Source of the DNA: JBNKEI01 sp050288705
GTDB taxonomy: Bacteria > Myxococcota > Myxococcia > Myxococcales > UBA5297
DNA length: 64,000 bases
Assembly (NCBI GenBank): GCA_050288705.1
Contig: JBNKEI010000156.1
Span: forward strand, 9,722-73,721
Direction: 5' to 3'
Shown here: positions 45,078 to 53,994 of the stretch, piece after piece
Position numbering within the stretch: position 1 is the first letter of the stretch
Layout: each line of letters starts with the position of its first letter
The notes under the pieces: generated by a model
Seen by the model: the letters and a program-made list of their open reading frames with translations, nothing else
Databases searched by the model: none
Told to the model about the DNA's origin: nothing
Translations under genes and position numbers: made by a program

Positions 45078-45412
45078 AATAGTTTCCTTTTGAATGATGA
45101 TATTTTTATCGCCACACACGTTACATACGTTCGCTCATTATCGATAACACCTCTTCATAGTTGCGTAAAAAGTAGCTGCATAACGTCGGAATGTCTCGCA
45201 ATTGAGACGCTCCGCGGTTCCAGTCGACCGAGACTAAAGACCTCAGTTTAGTCTCCGAGTTTGGTGCTTGGCTTGGAAAAAGACTTTTTTAAACTCGTCA
45301 CCATGGAGTGCTGAAGCACGCAAAGCAAAATCAATCCTTGAATAGTGCGTTCATGCTTAATTTAGAAGAGTGGATTAGAGATGAATGGTAGGGCAAGAAG
45401 GAGCCAGAAAGC
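45078..45412. promoter_or_regulatory. Divergent leader with nested GAGAC/GTCTC inverted repeats
   Basis: 335 bases between lanA2 (minus) and the eRF1-like gene (plus). GTCTC or GAGAC occurs four times in 63 bases: 45193, 45204, 45230 and 45251. Two hairpins result: GTCTC/GAGAC (45193-45208), and a perfect nine-base pair of arms GAGACTAAA/TTTAGTCTC (45230-45255). A third possible stem is CGAGTTT/AAACTCG (45256-45297). The arms can pair in more than one way, so it could be an operator set for a regulator or an RNA switch. Exact promoters are not assigned. Confidence 0.55.
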
Positions 45413-46555
45413 ATGAAAATGAATAGCTGGATGGAATCACTCTTGTTGAATTCAGAATCGTCTGTTCCAGTAGTGAGCGTTTACTTAAATACCTGGTGGC
45501 ACAACGAGCACCATCGGCAAATTGTGCGAGTATTTGTTCGCGAACATATCCGTAGAACGCTTAAACAAACACCGGCAGATGAGCAGGGGAAACGGTTAGC
45601 TCAAAATTTACAATGGATAGAAAACTACGTGAGCGGTTTGATTAGACAAAGGCACGAGGAGTGGGCAACAGGAGTGGCGCTGTTTTGTAAAGATATTAAT
45701 ACCGAAGTTCCCGTTATATCTTTGCGAGTGCCTTTTGAGCCTATGGAATTCATTATTGATCGTAAACCTTGGATTACCTCGCTATTGCGTAGTTGTGGAG
45801 TTACTCCGGCTGTATTGTTGGTAATGGTTAATGGAAAAGGGGGCGATATTTACGAATCGCATTGCGGAATTCTTGAACACCAAGATCATCTAGTGCGTTC
45901 TTTGCCTAATCGACACCCCCAAAAAGGTTTTAATCAGCAAAAACAAGAACGATATTTTGGGGAGGTACGAGAAAAGAATTTGTTAGTTTTAGCAGAGCTC
46001 ACCACCAAAAAGTTAGAGGAAAATCCCGACTTAATGATTGTTGTGGCAGGCCAACAGTTTTTAATTCGAGCATTCGAGCAGGAACTTACCAATAAAGCAA
46101 GAACCAATATAGTTGCCCGTTTTACAGTGCCCGGAGCACAAGAATCGGGGCAAAAGGCGGCGGAAGTTATTAATAAAGTACAGCCTCAGATAGAGGAAGC
46201 ACTGCGAAACCGATTCCTGACCGAAAGCCAACGAATATCAGCGGCGGCAGCCAGCGGAGGACCAGGAACTACCGGCGTCGCTGCGTCATTGGCTGCTTTG
46301 TCACAAGGCCGAGTTCATCATCTGTTAGTAGATGATAGTTATCGTGCTTGGGGATACAAGTGCACAGTTTGTGGTTCTTTGTGGGAAAAACAAGATGAAG
46401 GAAAATGTCCCTATTGCGATGGAGCGTTAAACCGAGTGGAATTTCCTGAAGAAATCTTTCGAAAAGCAATCTTAGATCATGCCAAAATTGATATCGTTCC
46501 TGCAACAATGGGTCTTTCTCAAAACAAAATCATGTCGCAGTTGCGATATTCCTAA
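45413..46555 (+). CDS. Bacterial eRF1-like (baeRF) family protein with zinc ribbon
   Basis: 380 residues. The architecture matches bacterial archaeo-eukaryotic release factor-like proteins: an N-terminal SVYLNTWW-type strand region, a middle domain with LVMVNGKGGDIYES, and a C-terminal domain with a zinc ribbon CTVCGSLW ... CPYC. Such proteins are predicted to act on stalled or hibernating ribosomes. A run rich in Ala/Gly around residues 283-305 resembles the loop region used for peptide release in relatives, but a GGQ is not present. It precedes mlaE by 29 bases and may share its transcript. Family call moderate. Confidence 0.65.
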   Translation: MKMNSWMESLLLNSESSVPVVSVYLNTWWHNEHHRQIVRVFVREHIRRTLKQTPADEQGKRLAQNLQWIENYVSGLIRQRHEEWATGVALFCKDINTEVPVISLRVPFEPMEFIIDRKPWITSLLRSCGVTPAVLLVMVNGKGGDIYESHCGILEHQDHLVRSLPNRHPQKGFNQQKQERYFGEVREKNLLVLAELTTKKLEENPDLMIVVAGQQFLIRAFEQELTNKARTNIVARFTVPGAQESGQKAAEVINKVQPQIEEALRNRFLTESQRISAAAASGGPGTTGVAASLAALSQGRVHHLLVDDSYRAWGYKCTVCGSLWEKQDEGKCPYCDGALNRVEFPEEIFRKAILDHAKIDIVPATMGLSQNKIMSQLRYS

Positions 46556-46584
46556 AGTGGATTGTCTATCCGGAAACCGAACAT

Positions 46585-47298
46585 ATGGCTTTTCTTGCAT
46601 CACGTTCTTGCTGGTATGCACGTCGTAGTTTCTGGAGCGAAACCTGGCGTCAATTTCACGAAGTTGGTTACCATTCAATTTTCTTGGTAGCAGGAGGAAT
46701 GGCCTTTTTTAGCGCAGTGTGGATAGCTCATGGCGCTGCCCAAGCGCGTAAAATTATAGGTGATTTGGCGGTAGTAGGGCCAGCTTTCTTTCAATTGCTA
46801 ATTCGCGAGTTAGGGCCAACTTTTGCGGGTATTCTGATAGCAGTACGCATTGGTTCCTTATTGGCGGCAGAACTTGCCTCCATGAAAGTTTCCGAGCAAC
46901 TAGATGCCTGGAAAATGTCAGTTGGCGATCCTTATCAAGATTTAGTAGTGCCGCGCTTGCTGGCAGGTTTAGTGGGAATTCCCTGCTTAATGGTAGTGGG
47001 AACCGCAGTTTCTGCGTTGGGATCAAGTTTGGTGGCTACCTTTATTTACGGAGCTGATGGGCAAGCATTTCTCGATCCGTCATACGTCGGGAAAGGCGAC
47101 TTGATTTCCTTTGCCAGCAAGGCGCTAGGGTATGGGGTAGGAATTCCTTTGGCGGGCTGTATGAGTGGGTGGAAAGCTACTGGAGGTATTGAAGGGGTCG
47201 GTGCTGCTACCGCCCGAGGAGTTGTTTGGGCATGCCTAGTGGTTCTGGCGACTGACGGAATTTTTAACGGAATGCTTTTTCTAGTGGGTATGGGATAA
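46585..47298 (+). CDS. mlaE: MlaE-type ABC transporter permease
   Basis: 237 residues with five to six hydrophobic segments. The family signature is clear: LIRELGPTFAGILIAVRIGSLLAAELASMKVSEQLDAWKMS split over the EQLDAL-type motif, then YGVGIPLAGCMSGWKATGG. Inner-membrane permease of the Mla/MCE pathway that moves phospholipids between the membranes. It is followed after 10 bases by the ATPase and then the MCE protein, giving the usual order permease-ATPase-substrate-binding protein. Confidence 0.92.
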   Translation: MAFLASRSCWYARRSFWSETWRQFHEVGYHSIFLVAGGMAFFSAVWIAHGAAQARKIIGDLAVVGPAFFQLLIRELGPTFAGILIAVRIGSLLAAELASMKVSEQLDAWKMSVGDPYQDLVVPRLLAGLVGIPCLMVVGTAVSALGSSLVATFIYGADGQAFLDPSYVGKGDLISFASKALGYGVGIPLAGCMSGWKATGGIEGVGAATARGVVWACLVVLATDGIFNGMLFLVGMG

Positions 47299-47308
47299 AG
47301 CTATAATC

Positions 47309-48019
47309 ATGGTTAGACTAATCGATGTCCATAAGTGTCTAGAATCCAAGCCAGTGCTTCGAGGAATTAATCTGGAAGCGCCCAAGCAAAAAGTAACCTT
47401 TGTAGTTGGCCGCAGCGGAGCGGGAAAAAGTGTTTTGGCGCGCTGTTGCCTTGGCCTGTTACGTATTGATGCTGGCGAAATCTGGGTTAATGAACAGAGA
47501 ATTGATTCTTGGCCAGAAAAACAGCTACTACCATTCAGAAGCCTATACCCCTACGTAGTTCAGAATGCAGCGTTATTGGACTGGCTAGATATTCTGAATA
47601 ACGTGGCGGTTCCTTTGCGATTGGCTGCACGATTACCAAGAAAGACAGCATTGCTACGAGCTGAAGAAACTATTGCCGAACTAGGATTAGAAAAGTTTAG
47701 TAACTTGCTTCCCAAGCAAGTTGGACCAGGAATACGTAAAATAGTTTCGATTGCTCGCGCTCTAGCGCTTCGTCCACCAATGATCTTGTATGACGAGCCC
47801 ACTACTGGTTTAGATGCACTTGCTGCTCGCCAAGTAGACCAAGTTATCCGCACTGCAGTGCAAAAAGGAGGCACTGCACTGGTTATTTCGCACGACTTAA
47901 ATTCCGTGCGGCATAATGCTGATCAAGTATTCGTTTTGGAAAATGGCCAGGCACGGTGTTTTTGCTCGGTAGAGTTCTTTTTGAAGCAATTAGAGCAAGG
48001 AATGAAAGTTTTTAACTAA
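47309..48019 (+). CDS. mlaF: MlaF-type ABC transporter ATPase with degenerate signature motif
   Basis: 236 residues. Walker A GRSGAGKS, Q-loop YVVQNAALLDWLDILNNVAVPL (the ENVA-like segment of MlaF), Walker B MILYDEPTTGLD, and switch His in VISHD. The ABC signature, normally LSGG, reads VGPGI before RKIVSIARALA. Loss of the Ser and first Gly should weaken ATP closure, unless the partner site compensates. Powers lipid transport with MlaE. The gene is intact and in the operon, so it is probably functional but unusual. Confidence 0.9.
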   Translation: MVRLIDVHKCLESKPVLRGINLEAPKQKVTFVVGRSGAGKSVLARCCLGLLRIDAGEIWVNEQRIDSWPEKQLLPFRSLYPYVVQNAALLDWLDILNNVAVPLRLAARLPRKTALLRAEETIAELGLEKFSNLLPKQVGPGIRKIVSIARALALRPPMILYDEPTTGLDALAARQVDQVIRTAVQKGGTALVISHDLNSVRHNADQVFVLENGQARCFCSVEFFLKQLEQGMKVFN

Positions 48020-48041
48020 TCTAACTAACTAAATGTAAAGC

Positions 48042-49049
48042 ATGGAAGAACGAGTAGAATTTAGAGCCGGAGCCTTAATTATTCTCGCTATTCTGGGAAT
48101 AGGTGGCTTGTTATATGTTATGGGGGAGCTGCGAGTAGGCGGGGGAGATCGAGTTAAAGTGCAATTTGCGCATTCTGGAGCAGTTCCTAAAGGAGCTCCC
48201 GTCAAACTTGCCGGAGTACGTGTCGGCAGGGTGCGCAGTCTAGAGCTTTTTCCCGACCGCCGAGACCATGCGGGGCGTTCCTTGCCAATCGAAATGGAAG
48301 TAGAAATCGATCACTCCATTTTTCAAAAATTAGGGTCTCGTGCTCAATTTGTGGTTGCTACTCAGGGTCCACTGGGCGAGCCATTTTTAGAGATCGAATC
48401 CGGTCCAAAATCTGGCGATCGGCTAAAAAAAGATGCCGTTATTCGCGGAATCGATCCTCCACGAATGGATTTATTATCAGCACGACTATTCGCCTTTTTG
48501 GAGCAAGCTACCGCACTATTGAGTGAAGAAGGGGAAGCTACAATTCTAGCTCGCAATTTGACACGTTTTGCCGAACAAGCGGAAGCCGCATTACAGCAAG
48601 GCGGTTCGGTAACCAAGGCAGCCAATGACTTTTCGACGACTGCGCAGGAATTTCGAGAATTGGCGAAGGCATTGAATACTAGCTTTGGAAAAAGAGGTAA
48701 GTTTGGTCAAATGGTAACTGATTTAGCTGTTATAAGTTCTCAACTTCGTAAAAAAATACCACCCATTGCGCAGCAAGCAGAGCGTGCAGTAAACGGAGCG
48801 GCTCTGGTTACCGGCTCATTAACTGCTGAGGACGGAAAAAGATTACAAAACGCCATTGCTCGCTACGCAGAAGCCGGGGTTGCTTTGCAAAAAATTGCTG
48901 CTCGTGCAGAACACTTGCTTCGCACTTTAGAAGAAGGAAAGGGCACTATCGGAGGATTAGCTAAAGACCCGCAAGTGTACCAAGACCTAAGAGATTTGAT
49001 TTCTGATCTGAAAAAGCACCCTTGGAAAGTGCTTTGGAAAGACGATTAA
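48042..49049 (+). CDS. mlaD: MCE-domain protein (MlaD-like)
   Basis: 335 residues. An N-terminal membrane anchor (ALIILAILGIGGLLYVMG) is followed by the MCE domain: VKVQFAHSGAVPKGAPVKLAGVRVGRVRSLEL and VVATQGPLGEPFLEIESG. A long helical C-terminal part (about 150-335) with heptad-like spacing could form a tunnel or barrel needle as in longer MCE proteins. It binds phospholipid in the periplasm and pairs with the MlaE/MlaF complex. Seven bases to the cytochrome gene. Confidence 0.9.
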   Translation: MEERVEFRAGALIILAILGIGGLLYVMGELRVGGGDRVKVQFAHSGAVPKGAPVKLAGVRVGRVRSLELFPDRRDHAGRSLPIEMEVEIDHSIFQKLGSRAQFVVATQGPLGEPFLEIESGPKSGDRLKKDAVIRGIDPPRMDLLSARLFAFLEQATALLSEEGEATILARNLTRFAEQAEAALQQGGSVTKAANDFSTTAQEFRELAKALNTSFGKRGKFGQMVTDLAVISSQLRKKIPPIAQQAERAVNGAALVTGSLTAEDGKRLQNAIARYAEAGVALQKIAARAEHLLRTLEEGKGTIGGLAKDPQVYQDLRDLISDLKKHPWKVLWKDD

Positions 49050-49056
49050 ACAGTAA

Positions 49057-49626
49057 ATGAAAGAGCGAGCTCTTTTTCGGTTGGGTCTACGGATTTTTCT
49101 GGGAATAGTTTTTTTAGGGCTAATCTTGAGCTTTTTATGGGAAAAAGCATCAGGTTCGTCTTCTCATAAACCTGATCAATGTGGTTTATGTCACCTTATG
49201 AAAAATACGGTGCGCTCTTATAAAAAGGGAGACTACCTGGATAATTTCCATCGAAGAGCAGGGGTAAGTTGCCTAGATTGTCATCAATCAAGTGCAAATA
49301 GCGAGCAGATTGTTCGTGCAGTAACTTACCTTTTGACGGCAAGACCTGCTGAGCCTGCTCCGCAAGCTTATGAAGATTCTTTGTGTACTCGTTGTCATAT
49401 TAGCATGGAGCATCAGGCAAAGCGTACCAGTCATTGGAATCGCAATCCGCATAACAGTCACTGGCCCGAACTAAAGTGCGGGCATTGCCATGTAATCCAT
49501 GGGAAATCCAAGGATTTTTGCGCGCAATGTCATGCTGATTCTGTGAAAAGAGAAAAATGTTTGCTCGACTCTCAAAAACTCCCGGGCTACCAGAGCTCCC
49601 AGCCCTGTACCGAGAAAAGCAAATGA
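49057..49626 (+). CDS. Five-haem NapC/NrfH-like cytochrome c
   Basis: 189 residues. An N-terminal anchor (residues 7-27) is followed by five CxxCH haem sites: Cys42-His46, Cys72-His76, Cys110-His114, Cys141-His145 and Cys155-His159. The first, CGLCHLM, has the x-Met pattern of NrfH-type quinol dehydrogenases, which usually have four haems. A periplasmic quinol-linked electron carrier is likely. Its location in an Mla operon is unexpected, as no reductase lies in the window. It overlaps the next gene by four bases (ATGA), so translation is coupled. Confidence 0.88.
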   Translation: MKERALFRLGLRIFLGIVFLGLILSFLWEKASGSSSHKPDQCGLCHLMKNTVRSYKKGDYLDNFHRRAGVSCLDCHQSSANSEQIVRAVTYLLTARPAEPAPQAYEDSLCTRCHISMEHQAKRTSHWNRNPHNSHWPELKCGHCHVIHGKSKDFCAQCHADSVKREKCLLDSQKLPGYQSSQPCTEKSK

Positions 49627-50489
49627 ATTCCCAAACCCCAATTGGGAGAAAACAAGGAAACAAATTCACATTAGTGGTGGTCATTTTTGGGGTTTTTATT
49701 GTAAGTGCTTGTACTCACCTGCCCACTCTTTCTAAAACCGAGAAATGGCAAAACTCAATTGGACAATTTACGTTTTCCTTTGCTGAGCACGAGCAACAGC
49801 CTAGTGTGCAAATGGTGGTAAAAGCGGTTTCTGCTTCTCTTCCCGAGCTTCTTTGGTGGGGAAAATTTAGTTCCCCGGTTTGCATCAAAATTTACCCAAT
49901 GCATCGAGGGCTAGAACAGGCAGTAGGTTTTCGTGGCCAATGGATCAGAGCCTGGGCGCAGAGAGAAGTGGTTTTTATACAGTCTCCCTTGAGTTGGAAT
50001 TCAGAAGGCGTGCCCTCTCAGAAGAAAATCAACGAGTTAATGCTTCACGAGCTAACTCATTGCTTGATGTACCAGCTCGCTTCCAATGGAGAAGAATGGC
50101 AAACAAAAAAAATTCCCGGGTGGTTTAGAGAAGGAATGGCTTCGGTTACTGCTGACCAAGGATACCGCCGAGGTACTCTAAGAGAGCTCAAGCTATTCTT
50201 TTTGAAAAACGGTGGCGGGGTACTTTCAAATGTAGTCTTCACAGAAAACGAATTGGAAAGTAATATGGCCTACTCAATTGCTCACTATTCTTTTCTATTT
50301 TTACTGCAGAATTTCGGAAGACCCGCAATTATTAAATTGCTTTCCTCAATGCGTCGAGGGACCCAATTCAACGGAGCATTTCTAGAAACGTTCGGTATTA
50401 CCCACGAAAGCTTCGCTGAACGCTTCCGTGACTACGTTCTACACGGGCACTGGCAGCTAAACCGAAATAGACATCTCAATTCTTCTTAG
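49623..50489 (+). CDS. Lipoprotein with HExxH metallopeptidase-like domain
   Basis: 288 residues from ATG 49623, which overlaps the cytochrome stop; a longer in-frame start upstream is not needed. Signal peptide ends in the lipobox VSAC (about residue 30). Zinc-binding HELTH sits in LMLHELTHCLM, and Glu in WFREGMASV may be the third ligand, as in gluzincin peptidase MA-like proteins. Probably anchored in the inner or outer membrane with a periplasmic protease role. Its end overlaps by 14 bases the end of the convergent ATPase gene. The substrate is unknown. Confidence 0.8.
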   Translation: MNSQTPIGRKQGNKFTLVVVIFGVFIVSACTHLPTLSKTEKWQNSIGQFTFSFAEHEQQPSVQMVVKAVSASLPELLWWGKFSSPVCIKIYPMHRGLEQAVGFRGQWIRAWAQREVVFIQSPLSWNSEGVPSQKKINELMLHELTHCLMYQLASNGEEWQTKKIPGWFREGMASVTADQGYRRGTLRELKLFFLKNGGGVLSNVVFTENELESNMAYSIAHYSFLFLLQNFGRPAIIKLLSSMRRGTQFNGAFLETFGITHESFAERFRDYVLHGHWQLNRNRHLNSS

Positions 50490-51762
50490 AAAAAGAACGC
50501 TCAAACAGATTTTGAATAGCTTTCAAGCCATCGGCTGTTAGAAAGCGAGTACCGGTGCCAGTAAATCGCTCGCGAGTAATAGTAGGTGGTGGTATTTCTT
50601 TCCATTGTTCACCATTCCACTTTAGCCAGACGGTCTTTTCTTGATCAAATAAAAATACCGGCTTACCCCAATGCTTGGCCAATTCAACTGCCCAGCCCGT
50701 TCCACCGGTAACTGTATTGTCCGGATTAACCTTTCCAATAGAGAAAACTTCGCCCGCTGTGTTTACTTGATGCCAGATGGATTGGAGAACCTTTTTAAAA
50801 AGAGGGGTCGAAGGGTAGGTGCGATGCATATGTGCTTTTAGATAAGCAGAACTTACATCTCCCAATTTCAACTCTGCTTCGTTTAGCTCGATGAGTCCTC
50901 TATTACGTACCTGCCCTCTACCGCTAAACGAAAACACCACTTCTTCCAGCCCAAAGCGCTCTGCACAAATACCAAATTCAGCTTCTGCTCCTGGTGCACC
51001 GCCGGAAAGAAGCGTATACCCAGCAGCAGGAAGTGCCCTAGGAGAAATAGTTTTTCCTTCTGGGACTAATTGCAATGTATCTGGATGGAGTTCTAATTGC
51101 ATATCTGGCGAAACCGGTTCTCCATGATCTTTAACCAGCTTCAACGCAACATGATCACCCCATTGCTGGAGGAATAGCGCTACATCAATGCTAGAAGCGT
51201 TTGCTTCCAAATGAGCAGGTAAATTACCGCTAGAAGAATCGTAACCTCGGGGCGTCTGATAGGTGAACCAGATCTCAACTTCATCTCGTTTTGCTAGCAG
51301 CTTTAGCGAATCTATATCATTTGCTTTTCCTTCTGCCGAACAAGGTAAACCGTCAACCAGAATAGCCTCTGGTCGAAGGTTCATATGGCGTCGAAAAAGT
51401 TCTAGTGCCTCTTCTAGACGAGCTAGTGAAAAACTGGCTTCGTAAGGAAACGCCTTAATAGCTCGATGCCTTGCGATGACTTCCTGGGAAGTATGTCTAT
51501 CCTCCAGATTGTTTTCCAAAGCAAGTCCATCAAACAATACGTCATAAAACGCGCTTACATATTCAATACTCTGTCCAATAGCAATGTGAACGACGTCGCG
51601 ATCACACATCAAACTATCGAGACCAATTTGTACCAGACAAGCGGTTTTACCGACTCCTGCAGGAGCCATTACGCAACCAAGGTTACCTTTGCCAAGACCT
51701 CCGCGAATTGACCTTTCCAAAATTCTCATCGGGCTGCAAGCATTTACTTCCTTGCGGTACAT
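50476..51762 (-). CDS. P-loop ATPase fused to a SLOG-like nucleotide-binding domain
   Basis: 428 residues, good ribosome site (AAGGAG). Residues 20-230 form a RecA/KaiC-like ATPase: Walker A APAGVGKT (33-40), and AILVDGLP as Walker B-like strand. Residues about 245-400 look like a SLOG/DprA-LOG Rossmann domain: LLSGGAPGAEAEFGICAERFG and VTGGTGWAVELAKHWGKPVFLFDQE, typical of proteins that sense or make nucleotide ligands. I know each half alone; the fusion is unfamiliar. SLOG domains often occur in phage-defence and nucleotide-signalling systems, so a stress or defence role is possible. It sits 24 bases downstream of fusA. Confidence 0.7.
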   Translation of the reverse strand: MYRKEVNACSPMRILERSIRGGLGKGNLGCVMAPAGVGKTACLVQIGLDSLMCDRDVVHIAIGQSIEYVSAFYDVLFDGLALENNLEDRHTSQEVIARHRAIKAFPYEASFSLARLEEALELFRRHMNLRPEAILVDGLPCSAEGKANDIDSLKLLAKRDEVEIWFTYQTPRGYDSSSGNLPAHLEANASSIDVALFLQQWGDHVALKLVKDHGEPVSPDMQLELHPDTLQLVPEGKTISPRALPAAGYTLLSGGAPGAEAEFGICAERFGLEEVVFSFSGRGQVRNRGLIELNEAELKLGDVSSAYLKAHMHRTYPSTPLFKKVLQSIWHQVNTAGEVFSIGKVNPDNTVTGGTGWAVELAKHWGKPVFLFDQEKTVWLKWNGEQWKEIPPPTITRERFTGTGTRFLTADGLKAIQNLFERSFSKKN

Positions 51763-51786
51763 GGCGCGCTCCTTGTATTTTTTACG

Positions 51787-53862
51787 TTATCCCTTAGCCT
51801 TCTCCTGCGCCTTCTTTATCAACTCTTCCGCAATTCCCGCGGGAACTGGCAAGTACCGAGAAAATTCCATCGAAAACTCGGCTTTCCCCTGGGTGGAGGA
51901 GCGTAATGTTGTTGAATATCCAAACATTTCTGCAAGCGGTACCTCTGCCTCGACTCTTGCCAAACCCGAATCTTCTTGCGACCCGACGATCATAGCTCGA
52001 CGCTGCATCAATGTCCCGAGAACTGCGCCAGAAAACTCAGCTGGACCCTCAACTACTACCTTCATAATGGGCTCAAGGATCTTAGGCTTAGATTTCTCGT
52101 AGGTTTCTCGCCATGCTCCCCGAGCGGCTTCTTGAAAAGCAATGTCTGAAGAGTCGACCGGATGGCTGGAACCGTCATTTACTACCATTCGCGCATTTAC
52201 TACTGGATAACCTAGCTTCATCCCCTTGGCCAGCATCGAACGGAATCCCTTTTCTACTGACCCGATAAATTGCCGGGGAATAGCTCCACCCACCACCTCA
52301 TCCACAAACTCGAATGGCTCCTCGCATGGTTCTATATAGCCAGCTACCCGCCCAAATTGACCAGCACCACCAGTTTGCTTTTTATGAGTGTAGTTAAATT
52401 CTGCTCTTTGTCCCAGGGTTTCCCGGTAAGCAACTTGCGGAGCAGATACCTCCACGTTCGCATTATATTCGCGCCTCATTCGTTCTATGTAGACGTCGAG
52501 GTGCAATTCTCCCATTCCACGAATAATAGTTTCCCCTGATTCTTCATCTATACCTGCACGGAAAGTCGGGTCTTCGCGAGTAAACCGGCGCAGCGCCTTG
52601 GAAATGTTTATTTCTGCTTTGTTGTCTGCTGGTTTAATCGAAAGCGAAATGACTGGCTCGGGCACGTGCATTGAGGTCATCGCCACGTTCAGTTTGCCGT
52701 CAGTGAAAGTATCACCGGAGTTACAATCAATGCCGAACATGGCTACGATATCTCCGGCGCCAGCAGCACTGATGTCTTCCATTTCGCTGGAGTGCATGCG
52801 TACTAGACGGCCAACTTTATGATGCTTGCGGGTTCGCGTATTAGTTATAAACGTGTCGCGGGCCAGCTTTCCTTGGTAAACTCGCAAGTAAGTAAGCTGA
52901 CCGTAACGCCCGTCTTCCAACTTAAAAGCTAACGCGACGGTAGGTGCGGAAATGTCGGTTGTCAATACTACCGGAGCCTCGTCTTTGTCTAAGTCGACTG
53001 CCTTATTCTCAACTTGAGTGGGGTCGGGCAAGTAGGCAACTACGGCATCTAATAACTTCTGCACGCCTTTGTTTTTGTAGGCAGAACCCATTAATACCGG
53101 AGTCAACTTGTACTCAATGGTTCCCTTGCGAATGGCCTTTTGCAGGAGATCTTTAGTGACTTTTTCTTCGAGAATCGCTTCGGTAAGCTCGTCGGAAAAC
53201 ATGGAAACTGCATCCAATAGCTCTTCGCGGGCTGCATTGGCCTGCTCAACCATTGAATCAGGAATTGGTCCTTCCTCAATTGTTTCACCGTTTTTTCCGA
53301 AGAAGCGAAAAGCTTTCATTTCTACTAAATCAACTACGCCTTCTAGCTTATCTTCCAAGCCAATAGGAAGTTGCAAAAGAACCGGATTGTGTCCCAGTTT
53401 TTCGCGTAACTGGTCACGCACTCTTAGCGGATTGGCTCCCACTCGATCGCACTTATTAACGAATGCCAATCTCGGAACCCGGTAACGGCGCATTTGCCTG
53501 TCAACCGTCATTGACTGACTTTGCACACCGGCTACTGCGCAGAGCACTAAGATCGCGCCGTCAAGCACCCGCAAAGAGCGCTCTACTTCAATAGTGAAGT
53601 CTACGTGCCCAGGCGTATCAATGATATTGAAGTGATAACCATCCCACTCACAGTGAGTAGCGGCGCTGGCAATGGTGATTCCTCGCTCCTTCTCCAGCTC
53701 CATGGAATCCATTTTAGCGCCTACACCGTCTTTGCCTTTGACTTCGTGAATGGCATGAATTCTATTGGTATAAAAAAGAATCCGTTCGGTGAGAGTGGTT
53801 TTACCGCTATCGATGTGAGCGGAAATTCCAATGTTTCTAAGTCGAGAAAATTCCTCGTACAC
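51787..53862 (-). CDS. fusA: Elongation factor G, mitochondrial/spd-type
   Basis: 691 residues from the GTG at 53862, chosen because GGAGG lies seven bases upstream; a longer frame to 53922 is unsupported. G1 AHIDSGKTTLTERILFYT, G3 DTPGHVDF, G4 NKCD, and domains II-V complete (GEMGELHLDVYIERMRREY near the end of domain II/III, then GGAIPRQFIGSVEKG). The wording HIDSGKTTLTERILFYT and HEVKGKDGVGAKMDSMELE matches the mtEFG1/spd group found in deltaproteobacteria, spirochaetes and planctomycetes, rather than AHIDAGKTTTTE of canonical EF-G. It drives ribosomal translocation. Confidence 0.94.
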   Translation of the reverse strand: MYEEFSRLRNIGISAHIDSGKTTLTERILFYTNRIHAIHEVKGKDGVGAKMDSMELEKERGITIASAATHCEWDGYHFNIIDTPGHVDFTIEVERSLRVLDGAILVLCAVAGVQSQSMTVDRQMRRYRVPRLAFVNKCDRVGANPLRVRDQLREKLGHNPVLLQLPIGLEDKLEGVVDLVEMKAFRFFGKNGETIEEGPIPDSMVEQANAAREELLDAVSMFSDELTEAILEEKVTKDLLQKAIRKGTIEYKLTPVLMGSAYKNKGVQKLLDAVVAYLPDPTQVENKAVDLDKDEAPVVLTTDISAPTVALAFKLEDGRYGQLTYLRVYQGKLARDTFITNTRTRKHHKVGRLVRMHSSEMEDISAAGAGDIVAMFGIDCNSGDTFTDGKLNVAMTSMHVPEPVISLSIKPADNKAEINISKALRRFTREDPTFRAGIDEESGETIIRGMGELHLDVYIERMRREYNANVEVSAPQVAYRETLGQRAEFNYTHKKQTGGAGQFGRVAGYIEPCEEPFEFVDEVVGGAIPRQFIGSVEKGFRSMLAKGMKLGYPVVNARMVVNDGSSHPVDSSDIAFQEAARGAWRETYEKSKPKILEPIMKVVVEGPAEFSGAVLGTLMQRRAMIVGSQEDSGLARVEAEVPLAEMFGYSTTLRSSTQGKAEFSMEFSRYLPVPAGIAEELIKKAQEKAKG

Positions 53863-53948
53863 TGCTATACCTCCAAGTACAGGCAATCTACCAGCAAAGC
53901 TGCTAGCTAACTCTGGCACCATGAGGTGCCTCCAAGACCATCATAAGT

Positions 53949-53981
53949 AAAAAACAACCTCGGAAGAATACACCCCGAGGG
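53949..53981 (-). terminator. Rho-independent terminator after tRNA-Val
   Basis: On the minus strand a six-base stem CCTCGG/CCGAGG (53975-53980 with 53958-53963) has an 11-base loop and is followed by TTGTTTTTT (53949-53957). It lies just after the tRNA and before fusA, so it ends the tRNA transcript and separates it from the EF-G gene. Confidence 0.8.
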
Positions 53982-53994
53982 TTCGAAAACATAG

